Shown in pieces: positions 33,397 through 41,471 of a DNA stretch of 64,000 nucleotides. The notes beneath the pieces were generated by a model, which was given only the letters and a program-made list of their open reading frames with translations, was not told the origin of the DNA and did not search any database. The stretch's first letter is position 1. Each line of letters begins with the position of its first letter. Both the position numbers and the translations under genes were made by a program. The DNA is from Ideonella paludis (GTDB lineage Bacteria > Pseudomonadota > Gammaproteobacteria > Burkholderiales > Burkholderiaceae_C): NCBI RefSeq assembly GCF_018069865.1, contig NZ_JAGQDG010000008.1, positions 1 to 64,000 of the forward strand, written 5' to 3'.

Positions 33397-35163
33397 GGCC
33401 GTCAGGCCCCTCAGCGCCGCCACCCCAACGGGAGGCGTGGCCTGCCAGGCGATGACATGGGTGTGTGCCGCCAAGCGGGTGCTGACGCGCAAGAGTTGCG
33501 CGCGCTCCCCGGCCAGCCGCTGCAGCAGCATGGGGTGGCGGCTGCCCGAGGCCAGCAAGCTGCGGTTGACCACCCAGGCCGACGGCTCAATCTGCGCACG
33601 GCGCAGGTCTTCTTGCAAGGCGGCCGCCTCAGAGACTGGGGTGGTCTCTGGCAAGGTCACTAGCACGATGTGGGTGTAGGCGGCGTCTTGCAGGCGCGTC
33701 AGCGGTGTCTTGAAGTGATGGCGCTGGTTGTCGGGCAGCCCAGCCACCACTTGGCGGTGGTAGGCACCGGTTGCATCCATCAGCAGCAAGGTGTGGCCAG
33801 TGGGGGCGGTGTCCAGCACCACAAAGGCACTGCGGGCCTCGGCCACCGTGCGCGAAAAGGCATGAAAGACCGCCACTTCCTCTGTGCAGGGCGAGCGCAG
33901 GTCTTCCAGCATCAGCGCTTGCTGCTCGGCGCTCAGTCCGGCAGCGCGGGTGGCCATCATCTTGTCGATATAACGTTCGGTTTCAAGCACTGGGTCAATA
34001 CGGTCGACTTGCAAGCCTGGCACCTCGGCACCCAGCGTGGCCGTCAGGTGGGCGGCGGGGTCGGTGGTGCTCAGGTGCACGCTCTTGCCCCGGTCGGCCA
34101 AAGCCACGGCCAAGGCGGCGGCCACGGTGGTTTTGCCGACGCCGCCCTTGCCCATCACCATCACCAAAGCATGGTCTTGCTGGGCCAAGCGGTCGACCAA
34201 GTCGCACAAGTCTTCGGTGCCGTGCACAGGCTCCAGCGCTCCTTGGGTGGTGGGCGGCAGTGGCGCGTCGTCTTGCAGCAAGGCCCGAAGCGCGGGCAGG
34301 CCCACCATATCAAAAGGTTTGAGCGGCAGGTCGTCGCGCGGTAAGAGCTTGAGGGCCTGCGGCATATCCGCCAGTGCTTGGGCTTGCTGGCACTGCAACG
34401 CAGCGGCTACAGCATCGCCTTGCGGGTCCGCCATGAAGCGGCCATTCACCGCCAGCCACAAGTGGCTCAAACCCAGGCCTTGCAACTCATGATGGGTACG
34501 AGCGGCTTCCTTGAGGGCGGATGCATCTGCGCGAGTCACCAAGACCAAGCGCGTGCGCTCTGGTGCGGCCAAGGCCTGCATAGCCGCCCGAAAGCGCGCC
34601 TCTTGCATCTTGAGGCCGGAGTGCGGGCCTAGGCAGGACGCACCGCGGTCATTGCCTTCCAGAAAGCCGCTCCAGGCTTTGGGCAGGCTCAGCAGACGCA
34701 GCGTGTGGCCGGTGGGCGCGGTGTCAAAGACGATGTGGTCGTACTCGGGCAGTGGGTCGGCCAGCAGGGCAACAAACTCATCAAACGCCGCAATCTCGGT
34801 GGTGCAGGCGCCTGAGAGCTGCTCGTGCACGGTGCGGCGCTCTTCCAGTGTGCTTCGCTCCGACATCTGCGCCAGCACCCGGTCCCGATAGGCTTCTGCT
34901 GCCCGCTCAGGGTCGATGTTTAGCGCCCACAAGGTCCTCACCCCCGGCACCGCCTGCGGCTTGGCCTTGAGCGGCAAGCCCAGCATTTCATCCAAGTTGG
35001 AGGCCGGGTCCGTGCTGACAATCAACACCCGCCGCCCGGCATCCGCCAGCGCAATGGCGCTCGCGCAGGCCAGCGAGGTCTTGCCCACGCCGCCCTTGCC
35101 GGTGAAGAACAAAAAGCGTGGGGGCTGTTGCAACAGGCCCAGCGATGAAGTGGTGGTGTTCAT
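33385..35163 (-). CDS. arsA: Two-domain ArsA-family ATPase
   Basis: 592 residues, like the full-length arsenite-pump ATPase. Two deviant Walker A motifs are visible: TGKGGVGKTSLA (N half) and MGKGGVGKTTVAA (C half), and both halves have DTAPTGHTL switch motifs. Cys residues occur in SGACTTEI, GASCLGP and RSPCTEEV, the positions that bind As(III)/Sb(III) in E. coli ArsA. It normally powers ArsB, but no arsR, arsB, arsC or arsD is in this window. The start at 35163 was chosen over an upstream in-frame codon by homology to the N-terminus. Tail-anchored protein insertion (Get3-like) is a less likely role. Confidence 0.85.
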   Translation of the reverse strand: MNTTTSSLGLLQQPPRFLFFTGKGGVGKTSLACASAIALADAGRRVLIVSTDPASNLDEMLGLPLKAKPQAVPGVRTLWALNIDPERAAEAYRDRVLAQMSERSTLEERRTVHEQLSGACTTEIAAFDEFVALLADPLPEYDHIVFDTAPTGHTLRLLSLPKAWSGFLEGNDRGASCLGPHSGLKMQEARFRAAMQALAAPERTRLVLVTRADASALKEAARTHHELQGLGLSHLWLAVNGRFMADPQGDAVAAALQCQQAQALADMPQALKLLPRDDLPLKPFDMVGLPALRALLQDDAPLPPTTQGALEPVHGTEDLCDLVDRLAQQDHALVMVMGKGGVGKTTVAAALAVALADRGKSVHLSTTDPAAHLTATLGAEVPGLQVDRIDPVLETERYIDKMMATRAAGLSAEQQALMLEDLRSPCTEEVAVFHAFSRTVAEARSAFVVLDTAPTGHTLLLMDATGAYHRQVVAGLPDNQRHHFKTPLTRLQDAAYTHIVLVTLPETTPVSEAAALQEDLRRAQIEPSAWVVNRSLLASGSRHPMLLQRLAGERAQLLRVSTRLAAHTHVIAWQATPPVGVAALRGLTAKER

Positions 35164-35237
35164 CGCTTGATTGTGCGGCGGCGCTGCAGGCGCCGTCTGT
35201 GCGCTAGCGCAAGGGCTGCAGGGCGAGAGACTGGAAC

Positions 35238-35864
35238 CTACCCCACACGCCGCCAATGCATGACCCAGTCGTGCTCCCAAGTTTGGCCGCCGTCGGCCGA
35301 ATAGACCTGGCGCCAGCGGCATTGGTCAGGGCCTATTTGGTCCCAGATGCCCATGGAGTGAATGAGCTTGCCGCTGTCTTCATAGGTGCTGGTGAACAGC
35401 CCAACCCCGTTTTCAAAGCTGCCCAATTGCCCGGGCGTGGTGAGCACACCGCTCTTGGCATTGACCCAGTGGTCTGACCATTGGCGCTTCTCGACATCCA
35501 GCATGCGCAAGCCCATGCCGCTGAAGTCGCGGGCCGGGATCAGCAGCTCTTCCACGCTGCCGATGCCGCCCAAGATGCTGACGCAGCGGGCCTCGCCGTC
35601 AAAGCGATCCCAACCGGTGCTGCGCCGCTTTAAGTTGCGGATGCGCCAACGGCCGTCGAGAAATGCAAAGTCGCCGGGCTGGCCCGGCGTGGGCGTGGCG
35701 GGGCGTGCCGGCACCGGGCTGAAGCGCTTCGGCTCGGCGTTGATCATGTCGTCGTCAGGCATGGTGCGGTGGTGCTCCTTCAAAACAGAGGCGGCGCCTG
35801 CCAGGGGGGCGGCTGCCAGCGTGGCCGAGCCGGCGATCAAGCAGTCACGTCGAGTCAGCGTCAT
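35238..35864 (-). CDS. TAT-exported hypothetical protein
   Basis: 208 residues. Twin-arginine-like leader MTLTRRDCLIAG with a hydrophobic run to AGA-A. The rest (GDFAFLDGRWRIRNLKRRS, SVEELLIP, GQTWEHDWVMHW) resembles DUF1579-type lipocalin-like proteins. Function unknown. It is divergent from the WYL regulator gene, with a palindrome between, so it is the likely regulated target. Confidence 0.65.
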   Translation of the reverse strand: MTLTRRDCLIAGSATLAAAPLAGAASVLKEHHRTMPDDDMINAEPKRFSPVPARPATPTPGQPGDFAFLDGRWRIRNLKRRSTGWDRFDGEARCVSILGGIGSVEELLIPARDFSGMGLRMLDVEKRQWSDHWVNAKSGVLTTPGQLGSFENGVGLFTSTYEDSGKLIHSMGIWDQIGPDQCRWRQVYSADGGQTWEHDWVMHWRRVG

Positions 35865-35922
35865 GGTGGCGGCGTCCTGGGCAGAGGTTGAGGATCAGGG
35901 TCTGCATGATGGGCCTTTAAAC

Positions 35923-35939
35923 ATGACATCGAATGTCAT
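35923..35939. promoter_or_regulatory. Palindromic operator between divergent genes
   Basis: ATGACAT-CGA-ATGTCAT: seven-base arms, three-base spacer, 13 bases before the WYL regulator start and close to the start of the exported protein gene. Probable binding site of the WYL regulator. Confidence 0.65.
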
Positions 35940-35951
35940 CTAATCGAGGCC

Positions 35952-36968
35952 ATGCGTTCCAGTCGATTGCTTTCCATCTTGTTGAGGTTGCAGATGCGCG
36001 GGCGCTGCACGGCGGCCGACCTGGCGGCCGAGTTCGAGGTCGCCGTCCGCACCATCTATCGAGACCTGGACGCGCTCAGCGCCGCCGGTGTGCCGGTTCA
36101 TGCTGAGAGGGGTCGGGGCGGTGGCATGGTGTTGGCGCGGGGCTGGCGCACCTCGCTCACCGGCCTGACCGAGCAAGAGGCCCGCAGCCTGCCGTTGGCG
36201 GGTTTGGCGGACGCCATGCGCGACCTGGGCTGGGGCGTCGAAGCCGCCGATGTGCAGCTCAAGCTGTTGGCCAGCTTGCCCCCCGATGCGGCGGCGGATG
36301 CGGGGCGCATTGCCGAGCGATTTCATGTGGACCCACTGCCGTGGTATCACCGCCCCGAGGCGCTGCCGCACTTGCCGGAGTTGGCGCAGGCGGTGTGGGA
36401 AGCGCGCCGCGTGCGCGTGGCCTATGAAAGCTGGACCGACCTCACGGAGCGCACACTCTCGCCGCTGGGCCTCGTGCTCAAAGGCGGGCTGTGGTACCTC
36501 GTGGCCTGTGCGGAGGGGCGCGGCAAAGCCGGCGCGGTGCGCACCTACCGCGTCAGCGGCATCGTGAGCTTACGGGTGCTGAGCACGGCCGCTCAGCGCC
36601 CTGCAGGCTTTGTGTTGGCGGCGCATTGGCCGGCCTCGGTGGCCGAATTTGAAGCGCGCCTGATGTCCGGCCGGGCCACGGTGCGGCTCTCGCCCGCGGG
36701 CTTGGAAATCTTGCGCGCCACCCAGCCGGCCGTCGCGGCTTGGGCTGTGCGCACAGCAACCCACACTGAAGGCTCTGCGTCAGCCAGCGGTTGGATCACG
36801 GCCGAGCTGCCCACCGAGACCGAGGCCTATGCAGCGCGGCAGCTCCTGCGCTTAGGCACCGAGGTGGAAGTACTGGCGCCAGCGTCCTTGCGAGCCGCCG
36901 TGGCCCAAGAGGCGGCGGCGGTGGCCCGCCTCTACCGAGCCTCTCGGCGCCAGGCAAGGTCTGGATGA
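35952..36968 (+). CDS. YafY-type HTH_11/WYL transcriptional regulator
   Basis: 338 residues. N-terminal winged helix about 5-60 (RLLSILLRLQ, TAADLAAEFEVAVRTIYRDLDAL), then the WYL ligand-binding domain about 140-215 (RVRVAYESW, LSPLGLVLKGGLWYLVA), and a WCX-like C-terminal domain. Such regulators sense nucleotides or small ligands and often repress a neighbour; here the divergent exported protein. Confidence 0.88.
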   Translation: MRSSRLLSILLRLQMRGRCTAADLAAEFEVAVRTIYRDLDALSAAGVPVHAERGRGGGMVLARGWRTSLTGLTEQEARSLPLAGLADAMRDLGWGVEAADVQLKLLASLPPDAAADAGRIAERFHVDPLPWYHRPEALPHLPELAQAVWEARRVRVAYESWTDLTERTLSPLGLVLKGGLWYLVACAEGRGKAGAVRTYRVSGIVSLRVLSTAAQRPAGFVLAAHWPASVAEFEARLMSGRATVRLSPAGLEILRATQPAVAAWAVRTATHTEGSASASGWITAELPTETEAYAARQLLRLGTEVEVLAPASLRAAVAQEAAAVARLYRASRRQARSG

Positions 36969-36972
36969 ACAA

Positions 36973-38373
36973 TCACTTCACCGCATCCATCACCTGCTTG
37001 ACCAGCGCCTGCGGCTGATACCCCAGCTTGGAAGGCGTGAGCCCCAAGCGCACCACGATGAGTTGCTTGGAGGGGATGACGGCGATGTACTGGCCGTCAT
37101 GGCCGCGCATCCACCAGGTGTCCGCGGGCAGGCCTGCGGCGACGTCGGGGTCTTGGCCTTCGGGGGTGGCGCCTTGCGGGCCATGCAGCCACAGATGCCC
37201 TTGGCCGTAGCTGCCGGGCTTGGCGGCAGAGGCTGCGGTCATCCGCGCCACAAAGCCCTCCGGCAAGAGGCGTTGGCCCATCCACACGCCATCGTTCAGC
37301 AGGAACAGGGCGAGCCGAGCCCAGTCTTTGGCCGTGGCATACAGATAGGATGAGCCGACAGGGGTGCCGCGTGCGTCGCTCTCCAGCGTGGCACTGCGCA
37401 TGCCCAAAGGCGCAAAGAGCAGGCGCCGGGCGTCGGTGTTGGCGCCTTGGGTCCACCAACGCGACAGCAGCAGCGAACTGCCACTGGCATAGTTGAACTG
37501 CGTGCCCGGTGGATGCAGCAGGGGCTGCTGCGCCGCAAAGGCCGCCATATCAGGCTCCAGATAGAGCATGCGCGTGACATCGGAGACGCTGCCATAGCTC
37601 TCGTCGAACTTCAGGCCGCTGGACATGGCCAGCAGTTGCGAGGCGGTGATGGCGGCACGTGGGTCGCTGCTCTCCCACCCGAGGGCGGGGGCCAGCGGGC
37701 GCTCTAGCGTCAAGCCGCCCTCGTGCAAGCGGCGGCCGATCAGTGTGGCCGTAGCGGTTTTGGTCATGGACCAGCCTAGCAGTGGGGTGTCTGGGCCAAA
37801 GCCTGGGCCATAGGTCTCGCCCACGATCTGGCCTTTATGCACCACCACCACCGCCCGCATGCCCGGCCCTTGTAGGGCGGATTGGTTGACGAGTGCAGCC
37901 AATTGGCCGCCCGTCGGCGCCGCGTCGACCTGCGGCCAATTCGGTGGTGGCGCATGGGGCGCCGGTGCGGGGGGCATGGGTGGAGGGGCGGACGCGGTTT
38001 GCTCAATGGCTGGGGCTGCCGCCCGCGCCGCTGCCAAGTCACCGTCGGGCACCACGGCACAGCCATGTCCTGGCCGGTGCAGCGCCAAGCCTTTGCCCAC
38101 CACGCCCAACAAGGCGGCGTGGACTTCGCCGCGTTCGCGGTCGACGGTGACGCGCATGTATTTCAACAGCGGGTGTCCGTGGTTTTGAACGTCATCACGC
38201 AGCACGGCCTGCGCGTCGCGCTGGGCCAAGAAGACGTTGGAGCAGACGATCTTGGCGGCATAGCTGGCGCCCACGCGCAAGATCGCGGGCGGGTTCAGCC
38301 AGAGCCACAGCAGCGCCAAGATGAGCAGGCCCAAGAGGCCCAGCGCCACGCGCTTGATCCACAGGCGTGCCAT
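36973..38373 (-). CDS. Serine hydrolase, class C beta-lactamase/PBP4* family
   Basis: 466 residues. A single N-terminal membrane helix (RVALGLLGLLILALLWLWL) anchors it facing the periplasm; a Pro/Ala-rich linker about 130-150 leads to the beta-lactamase-like domain. The nucleophile motif is SMTK (SxxK); the second motif is YAS in place of YxN and the third HDG in place of KTG. More likely a D-amino-acid peptidase or esterase than a drug-hydrolysing lactamase. The VOC gene upstream on the same strand starts the pair. Confidence 0.85.
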   Translation of the reverse strand: MARLWIKRVALGLLGLLILALLWLWLNPPAILRVGASYAAKIVCSNVFLAQRDAQAVLRDDVQNHGHPLLKYMRVTVDRERGEVHAALLGVVGKGLALHRPGHGCAVVPDGDLAAARAAAPAIEQTASAPPPMPPAPAPHAPPPNWPQVDAAPTGGQLAALVNQSALQGPGMRAVVVVHKGQIVGETYGPGFGPDTPLLGWSMTKTATATLIGRRLHEGGLTLERPLAPALGWESSDPRAAITASQLLAMSSGLKFDESYGSVSDVTRMLYLEPDMAAFAAQQPLLHPPGTQFNYASGSSLLLSRWWTQGANTDARRLLFAPLGMRSATLESDARGTPVGSSYLYATAKDWARLALFLLNDGVWMGQRLLPEGFVARMTAASAAKPGSYGQGHLWLHGPQGATPEGQDPDVAAGLPADTWWMRGHDGQYIAVIPSKQLIVVRLGLTPSKLGYQPQALVKQVMDAVK

Positions 38374-38375
38374 GT

Positions 38376-38771
38376 TTAAGCGCCTCCCATCGGGCTGCAT
38401 AGCTCCACCAAGCAGCCGTCGGGGCAGCGCAGGTAGGACACCGTCTGGCCCCACGGCCGCTCGGTGGGCGGGCACAACTCCTGTGCGCCAGCGGCCAGCG
38501 CTCGGGCATGGGCCGCCACCACGGCGGTGGTCACCAAGCCAATCTCCATGCCCAAGGGTTGGGGCGAACGGTGGGCCTCCACATGGCCGCCGGGGAAGTT
38601 GTGTTCGCCCAAAGCATGATCGGCAAAGGCCAAGGTGGTGGCCCCGGTCTCCAACTCGCCGTAGGTACCGCTCTCATGCAAAAAGCGGCGGTGCAGGCCA
38701 AAGGCGCGCTCAAAAAAGTCGAGCGAGGCTGCGACATCGGGCACATAGAGGATGGTGTAGCCAAGCTTCAT
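38376..38771 (-). CDS. VOC/glyoxalase family protein
   Basis: 131 residues from the ATG at 38771, which has AAGGA five bases upstream. One VOC domain: MKLGYTILYVPDVAASLDFFERAFG at the N-terminus, GQTVSYLRCPDGCLVELCSP at the C-terminus carrying a metal Glu. Substrate unknown. It is two bases upstream of the serine hydrolase gene on the same strand. Confidence 0.82.
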   Translation of the reverse strand: MKLGYTILYVPDVAASLDFFERAFGLHRRFLHESGTYGELETGATTLAFADHALGEHNFPGGHVEAHRSPQPLGMEIGLVTTAVVAAHARALAAGAQELCPPTERPWGQTVSYLRCPDGCLVELCSPMGGA

Positions 38772-38819
38772 GGGCATCCTTATCAGGCAAGGGATAGCAG
38801 CGACGGGGACGGGACGGTC

Positions 38820-39434
38820 TCAGGCCAGGCGCTGCAACTCGTCCAAGGTGTTGGCGTTGAAGAATGCGTCGGCATCCTCAAACACCACCGTGGCACAGCG
38901 ATGCTGGGCGGTCCAGCGGTCGATTTTGCGCTCTCCAGCGGCCGTGGCTTTGACCAAGCTTTCCATCAAGCTGGCCTTCATCAAACAGAACACCGGCTGC
39001 ACCTGCAGGCGCAGCGCGCCGTCCGGCCCTGGCTCGCGGGTGGCGGCCATCGCCACGTCAGCGTCTTCGGCCAACAGGGCTTGGCCCAGGCGTTCCACCA
39101 GGTCGAGCGGGAAGTGCGGCGTGTCGCAGGGCACCGTCACCAGATAGGGGGTTTCGCAGTGCTCCAAGCCGGCCAGGAAGCCGGCCAAGGGGCCGGGGTA
39201 GTCAGCCAGCGCGTCGGGCCAAACGGGCACCCCAAAGGACTCATAGGCCCCGAGGTTTCGGTTGGCATTGATCATCACTTCGCCCACCTGCAGGCCCAGG
39301 CGCATCAAGGCATGCAGGGCCAGGGCTTGGCCGCGGTGTTTTTGCAGGCCTTTGTCGACGCCGCCCATGCGGCTGCCACGGCCACCGGCCAAGACCAAGC
39401 CGGTGATGTCAGAGGGAGAAAGTGCGGTACTCAT
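38820..39434 (-). CDS. mobA: Molybdenum cofactor guanylyltransferase
   Basis: 204 residues from MSTAL (a start nine bases earlier is possible). MobA transfers GMP from GTP to Mo-molybdopterin to make the bis-MGD cofactor. The nucleotide-binding motif is [18 protein letters not shown], with VPCDTPHFP and QPVFCLMK typical of MobA. Bis-MGD is the cofactor of the formate dehydrogenase at 60-64 kb, so this gene supports that enzyme even though it lies outside the operon. Confidence 0.93.
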   Translation of the reverse strand: MSTALSPSDITGLVLAGGRGSRMGGVDKGLQKHRGQALALHALMRLGLQVGEVMINANRNLGAYESFGVPVWPDALADYPGPLAGFLAGLEHCETPYLVTVPCDTPHFPLDLVERLGQALLAEDADVAMAATREPGPDGALRLQVQPVFCLMKASLMESLVKATAAGERKIDRWTAQHRCATVVFEDADAFFNANTLDELQRLA

Positions 39435-39455
39435 GGGCGGCATGATGCCGCGTTT

Positions 39456-39821
39456 TCAGTCCAGCTGCGTCTCGCCAAACACAAAAGACGCGGTCTGGAT
39501 GAGCCCATCCTCCACCACGTAGATGCAGACCAGCTCGATGCTGCCAGGGCCTTCCGGAAAGGTGCGGGTCACGACCTCATGGTCGATCACCACATTCGCA
39601 GCCACCGAGCGCTGCAGCAGCTTGGCATGCAGATTGGGCTCAGCAAAGCGGGGCTCGGTGCGGGCGCGGATCTCGTCGCGGCCCATGGCCAGCAAGGTGG
39701 CCGGGTGCTCGTACTGGCGGGCTTCTGGCGCATAGGTGGCCAGCCACGCGTCCAGGTCCTTGGCGTTGTAGGCATCCAACTGGCGCTGGACGACGGCTGC
39801 TGGGCTGGTGTCTGCTGACAT
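39456..39821 (-). CDS. SnoaL/NTF2-like protein
   Basis: 121 residues, one NTF2-like domain: VVQRQLDAYNAKDLDAWLATYAP at the start, then a beta-rich second half with EVVTRTFPEGPG and VEDGLIQTASF. Similar to steroid isomerase-like proteins of unknown substrate. ATG at 39821 preceded by TGGAGTGCCC. It lies downstream of mobA only by position, 22 bases before the mobA start on the same strand. Confidence 0.8.
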   Translation of the reverse strand: MSADTSPAAVVQRQLDAYNAKDLDAWLATYAPEARQYEHPATLLAMGRDEIRARTEPRFAEPNLHAKLLQRSVAANVVIDHEVVTRTFPEGPGSIELVCIYVVEDGLIQTASFVFGETQLD

Positions 39822-39961
39822 GGGCACTCCAAAACTCGAGTCAGGTCAGACAGTGTGACATGCTTCTAGCCGACGTCTCAGGTGAGGCAGGTCTGCCACT
39901 TAGGGATGCCGTTAGCTTTGGCCTTGTCGTAGCGGCTTGCTCGCTTTGGTTAGTAGGGCTC

Positions 39962-39971
39962 GGGGGGGGGG
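39962..39971. repeat. Run of ten G residues
   Basis: A homopolymer G10 upstream of the NTF2-like gene (C10 on its coding strand, about 140 bases before its start), followed by C and GGGG. Such tracts can slip in replication, but could be a sequencing artefact. Confidence 0.5.
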
Positions 39972-40003
39972 CGGGGCAGGTCACGACCTCTTGCGCACGA
40001 GGC

Positions 40004-40318
40004 CTACCTTTGCGCCACTGCGAGCAGTGCCTTCGGGTTAGAACTCGCAATGGCCAGCAAGGTGCGAGCTGCACCGCTTGGCTGTTTGCGCCCTTGCTCC
40101 CAACCCTGTAGGGTACGAACAGACACGCCCATCAGTGAGGCAAACTGCGACTGAGAAAGCCCAGTTTTTTTCCGCGCCTCAATGACAGGCGACGACACAA
40201 CACGGACTTGCCCCGCCTTCATTTCGTTGATGGACTGCAGAAGCTCAGCAGCAAGATCTCGTTTGGATTCGTAAGCGGTCAGTTCCGCATCTGTCAGGGG
40301 TTTACGCTTCGAGGGCAC
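40004..40318 (-). CDS. XRE-family antitoxin (NadS/HigA-like)
   Basis: 104 residues. Start GTG at 40318 with AAAGGAG seven bases upstream. Helical N-terminus, then a helix-turn-helix (KKTGLSQSQFASLMGVSVRTLQGWEQGRKQPSG) in the C-terminal half, as in NadS-type antitoxins. It overlaps the toxin gene by 17 bases, in toxin-first order. By family rule, it binds the operator upstream of the toxin and represses the pair. Confidence 0.88.
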   Translation of the reverse strand: MPSKRKPLTDAELTAYESKRDLAAELLQSINEMKAGQVRVVSSPVIEARKKTGLSQSQFASLMGVSVRTLQGWEQGRKQPSGAARTLLAIASSNPKALLAVAQR

Positions 40319-40613
40319 GGCGAATCTCCTTTAACTTTGGGCCGGTCAGGTTGTCTGTTTTTGACTTCGCATAGAGCGTGAGCAAGACAACTTCACCATG
40401 TTCCGTCCGAGTGAAGTAGATCACTCGCACGCCACCAGACTTGCCCGAACCTGCGCGACCCCAGCGCACTTTTCGAATGCCGCCGGATTCGGGCACGACG
40501 TCTCCGGCAGTAGGGTGCTCAGCAATGTAGGCCGCAAACACGCCACGCTCTTCCTCTGTCCAATAGAGCGGCCACTGCCGTTGGAAGAGTAGGGTTTCGA
40601 CGACAGTGAGCAT
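40302..40613 (-). CDS. RelE/HigB-like toxin
   Basis: 103 residues from the ATG at 40613. Compact basic protein of the HigB/RelE mRNA-interferase type: AAYIAEHPTAGDVVPESGGIRKVRW, then GKSGGVRVIYFTRTEHGEVVLL and KSKTDNL. Inhibits translation by ribosome-dependent mRNA cleavage (family knowledge). Translationally linked to the antitoxin. A 15-base palindrome overlapping a TATAGT -10 box sits just ahead of its start. Confidence 0.88.
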   Translation of the reverse strand: MLTVVETLLFQRQWPLYWTEEERGVFAAYIAEHPTAGDVVPESGGIRKVRWGRAGSGKSGGVRVIYFTRTEHGEVVLLTLYAKSKTDNLTGPKLKEIRRALEA

Positions 40614-40623
40614 TGCTGGACTA

Positions 40624-40638
40624 TACGCCTTGGGCGTA
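40624..40638. promoter_or_regulatory. Toxin-antitoxin operator
   Basis: TACGCC-TTG-GGCGTA, perfect arms, lying 11-25 bases upstream of the toxin ATG. On the coding strand it runs directly into TATAGT, so repressor binding would cover the -10 box. Confidence 0.75.
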
Positions 40639-40950
40639 CAAATTCCCAGGGCCAAAGTTCACGAGGCGGGATCGGTCGGGGCTGGAACTCGTTCAAAGCT
40701 AGACCTGAAGCAGCCTCAACGCATCCCCCGTCCAAGCCTGTGTGTCGCTGATCATCAGCGGCCCACTCTCCCCGATCCCAGCGCCCCACGCCGCCAGTCT
40801 GGAGCCTCGGATCAATCTACGGTGGCAACTCCCGCCATCTCAAGCTCACCGGGAATATCTAACAAACGGCTAGGTAGCGGCTTCGCGCTACCTAGCCTTC
40901 ATCGGCAGGGATCATGCAAATGAAAATTTATTCCACGAAATCTATGTTTG
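40639..40950. other. Non-coding stretch with a hairpin between the toxin operon and the membrane-protein gene
   Basis: No gene is supported on either strand. Bases 40639-40855 show nothing recognisable. At 40857-40897 is an attC-like end with a 12-base stem (separate entry), and 40905-40950 is AT-rich tail of the small membrane-protein gene. Confidence 0.5.
40857..40897 (-). other. attC-like 3' end or terminator hairpin
   Basis: Read on the minus strand: stem GGCTAGGTAGCG / CGCTACCTAGCC around a six-base loop, then GTTTGTTAGAT, whose last seven bases fit the attC R' box GTTRRRY. It lies just downstream of the membrane-protein gene on that strand, the position of an attC. No R'' box is found, so a simple terminator is an alternative. 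Confidence 0.4.
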
Positions 40951-41256
40951 TCATTTTTTGGATCGTGACATTCCAAAAAAAGCACCAATCCAATACAGAG
41001 GAGTCATCAGAAGTGGGGTTAGGACGGGTCCTATATCCGTGTCCCCACCACTTTCCCAAACACCTATTTCATTGAGGGTTGCCATGATTGCATTCATGGC
41101 TATGGCCGGTAGAAAACCATAAAAGCTATACACCACTAAAGTTCCAATGACACCACCATGTCGTATTGGGCTCTTGGTTCTGTAGCCGAGGTAACAAGCC
41201 AGACCTGCAGCAGCAAAAACAGTTAACCATGAAACCAACATTTTTGGGTCGTGCAT
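40951..41256 (-). CDS. Small membrane protein, cassette-like
   Basis: 101 residues in AT-richer DNA than its neighbours; a GTG three bases upstream is an alternative start. Three hydrophobic segments: LVSWLTVFAAAGLACYLGY, GVIGTLVVYSFYGFLPAIAM, and LLMTPLYWIGAFFGM near a basic C-terminus. I do not recognise it. It is preceded by a leader resembling that of the cassette island at 6.1 kb, and followed by an attC-like hairpin, so it is best read as a foreign single-gene cassette. Confidence 0.55.
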   Translation of the reverse strand: MHDPKMLVSWLTVFAAAGLACYLGYRTKSPIRHGGVIGTLVVYSFYGFLPAIAMNAIMATLNEIGVWESGGDTDIGPVLTPLLMTPLYWIGAFFGMSRSKK

Positions 41257-41440
41257 CACCTTCCCTTCAATTTTTTGCGTGGCAAATGCTCCTGTCGCCC
41301 GGGTCGCCCGAGAAGCCCTGTTCCCTGCAACAGGCGGAGCGCGGTGTCACCAAATGCTGATCAATATTGACCTATTGCATCGCTGGCCAGATTTTTCGCA
41401 GCATTAACAACCCGACATTTTGGCGCAGGGCTGAGAAGTA
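41257..41440 (-). repeat. Integron leader-like module, copy 2 (inverted relative to copy 1)
   Basis: The reverse complement repeats the order of blocks in 6146-6330: CAGCCCTGCGCCAAAATG (here 41416-41433), TTGTTAAT, CCTGTTGC...ACAGGG...TCGGGCGAC, GCGACAGG, GCCAC plus A-run, and GGTGAT before the start codon. The LexA-like core is degraded (CTG and CAG no longer ten bases apart) and the GTTAG core reads ATTGAAG. No integrase gene lies beside it; the TorD-like gene ends at 41472. Confidence 0.6.
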
Positions 41441-41471
41441 CTAGTGCCGCGGGCTTGTCGCAGTCCCCCGC

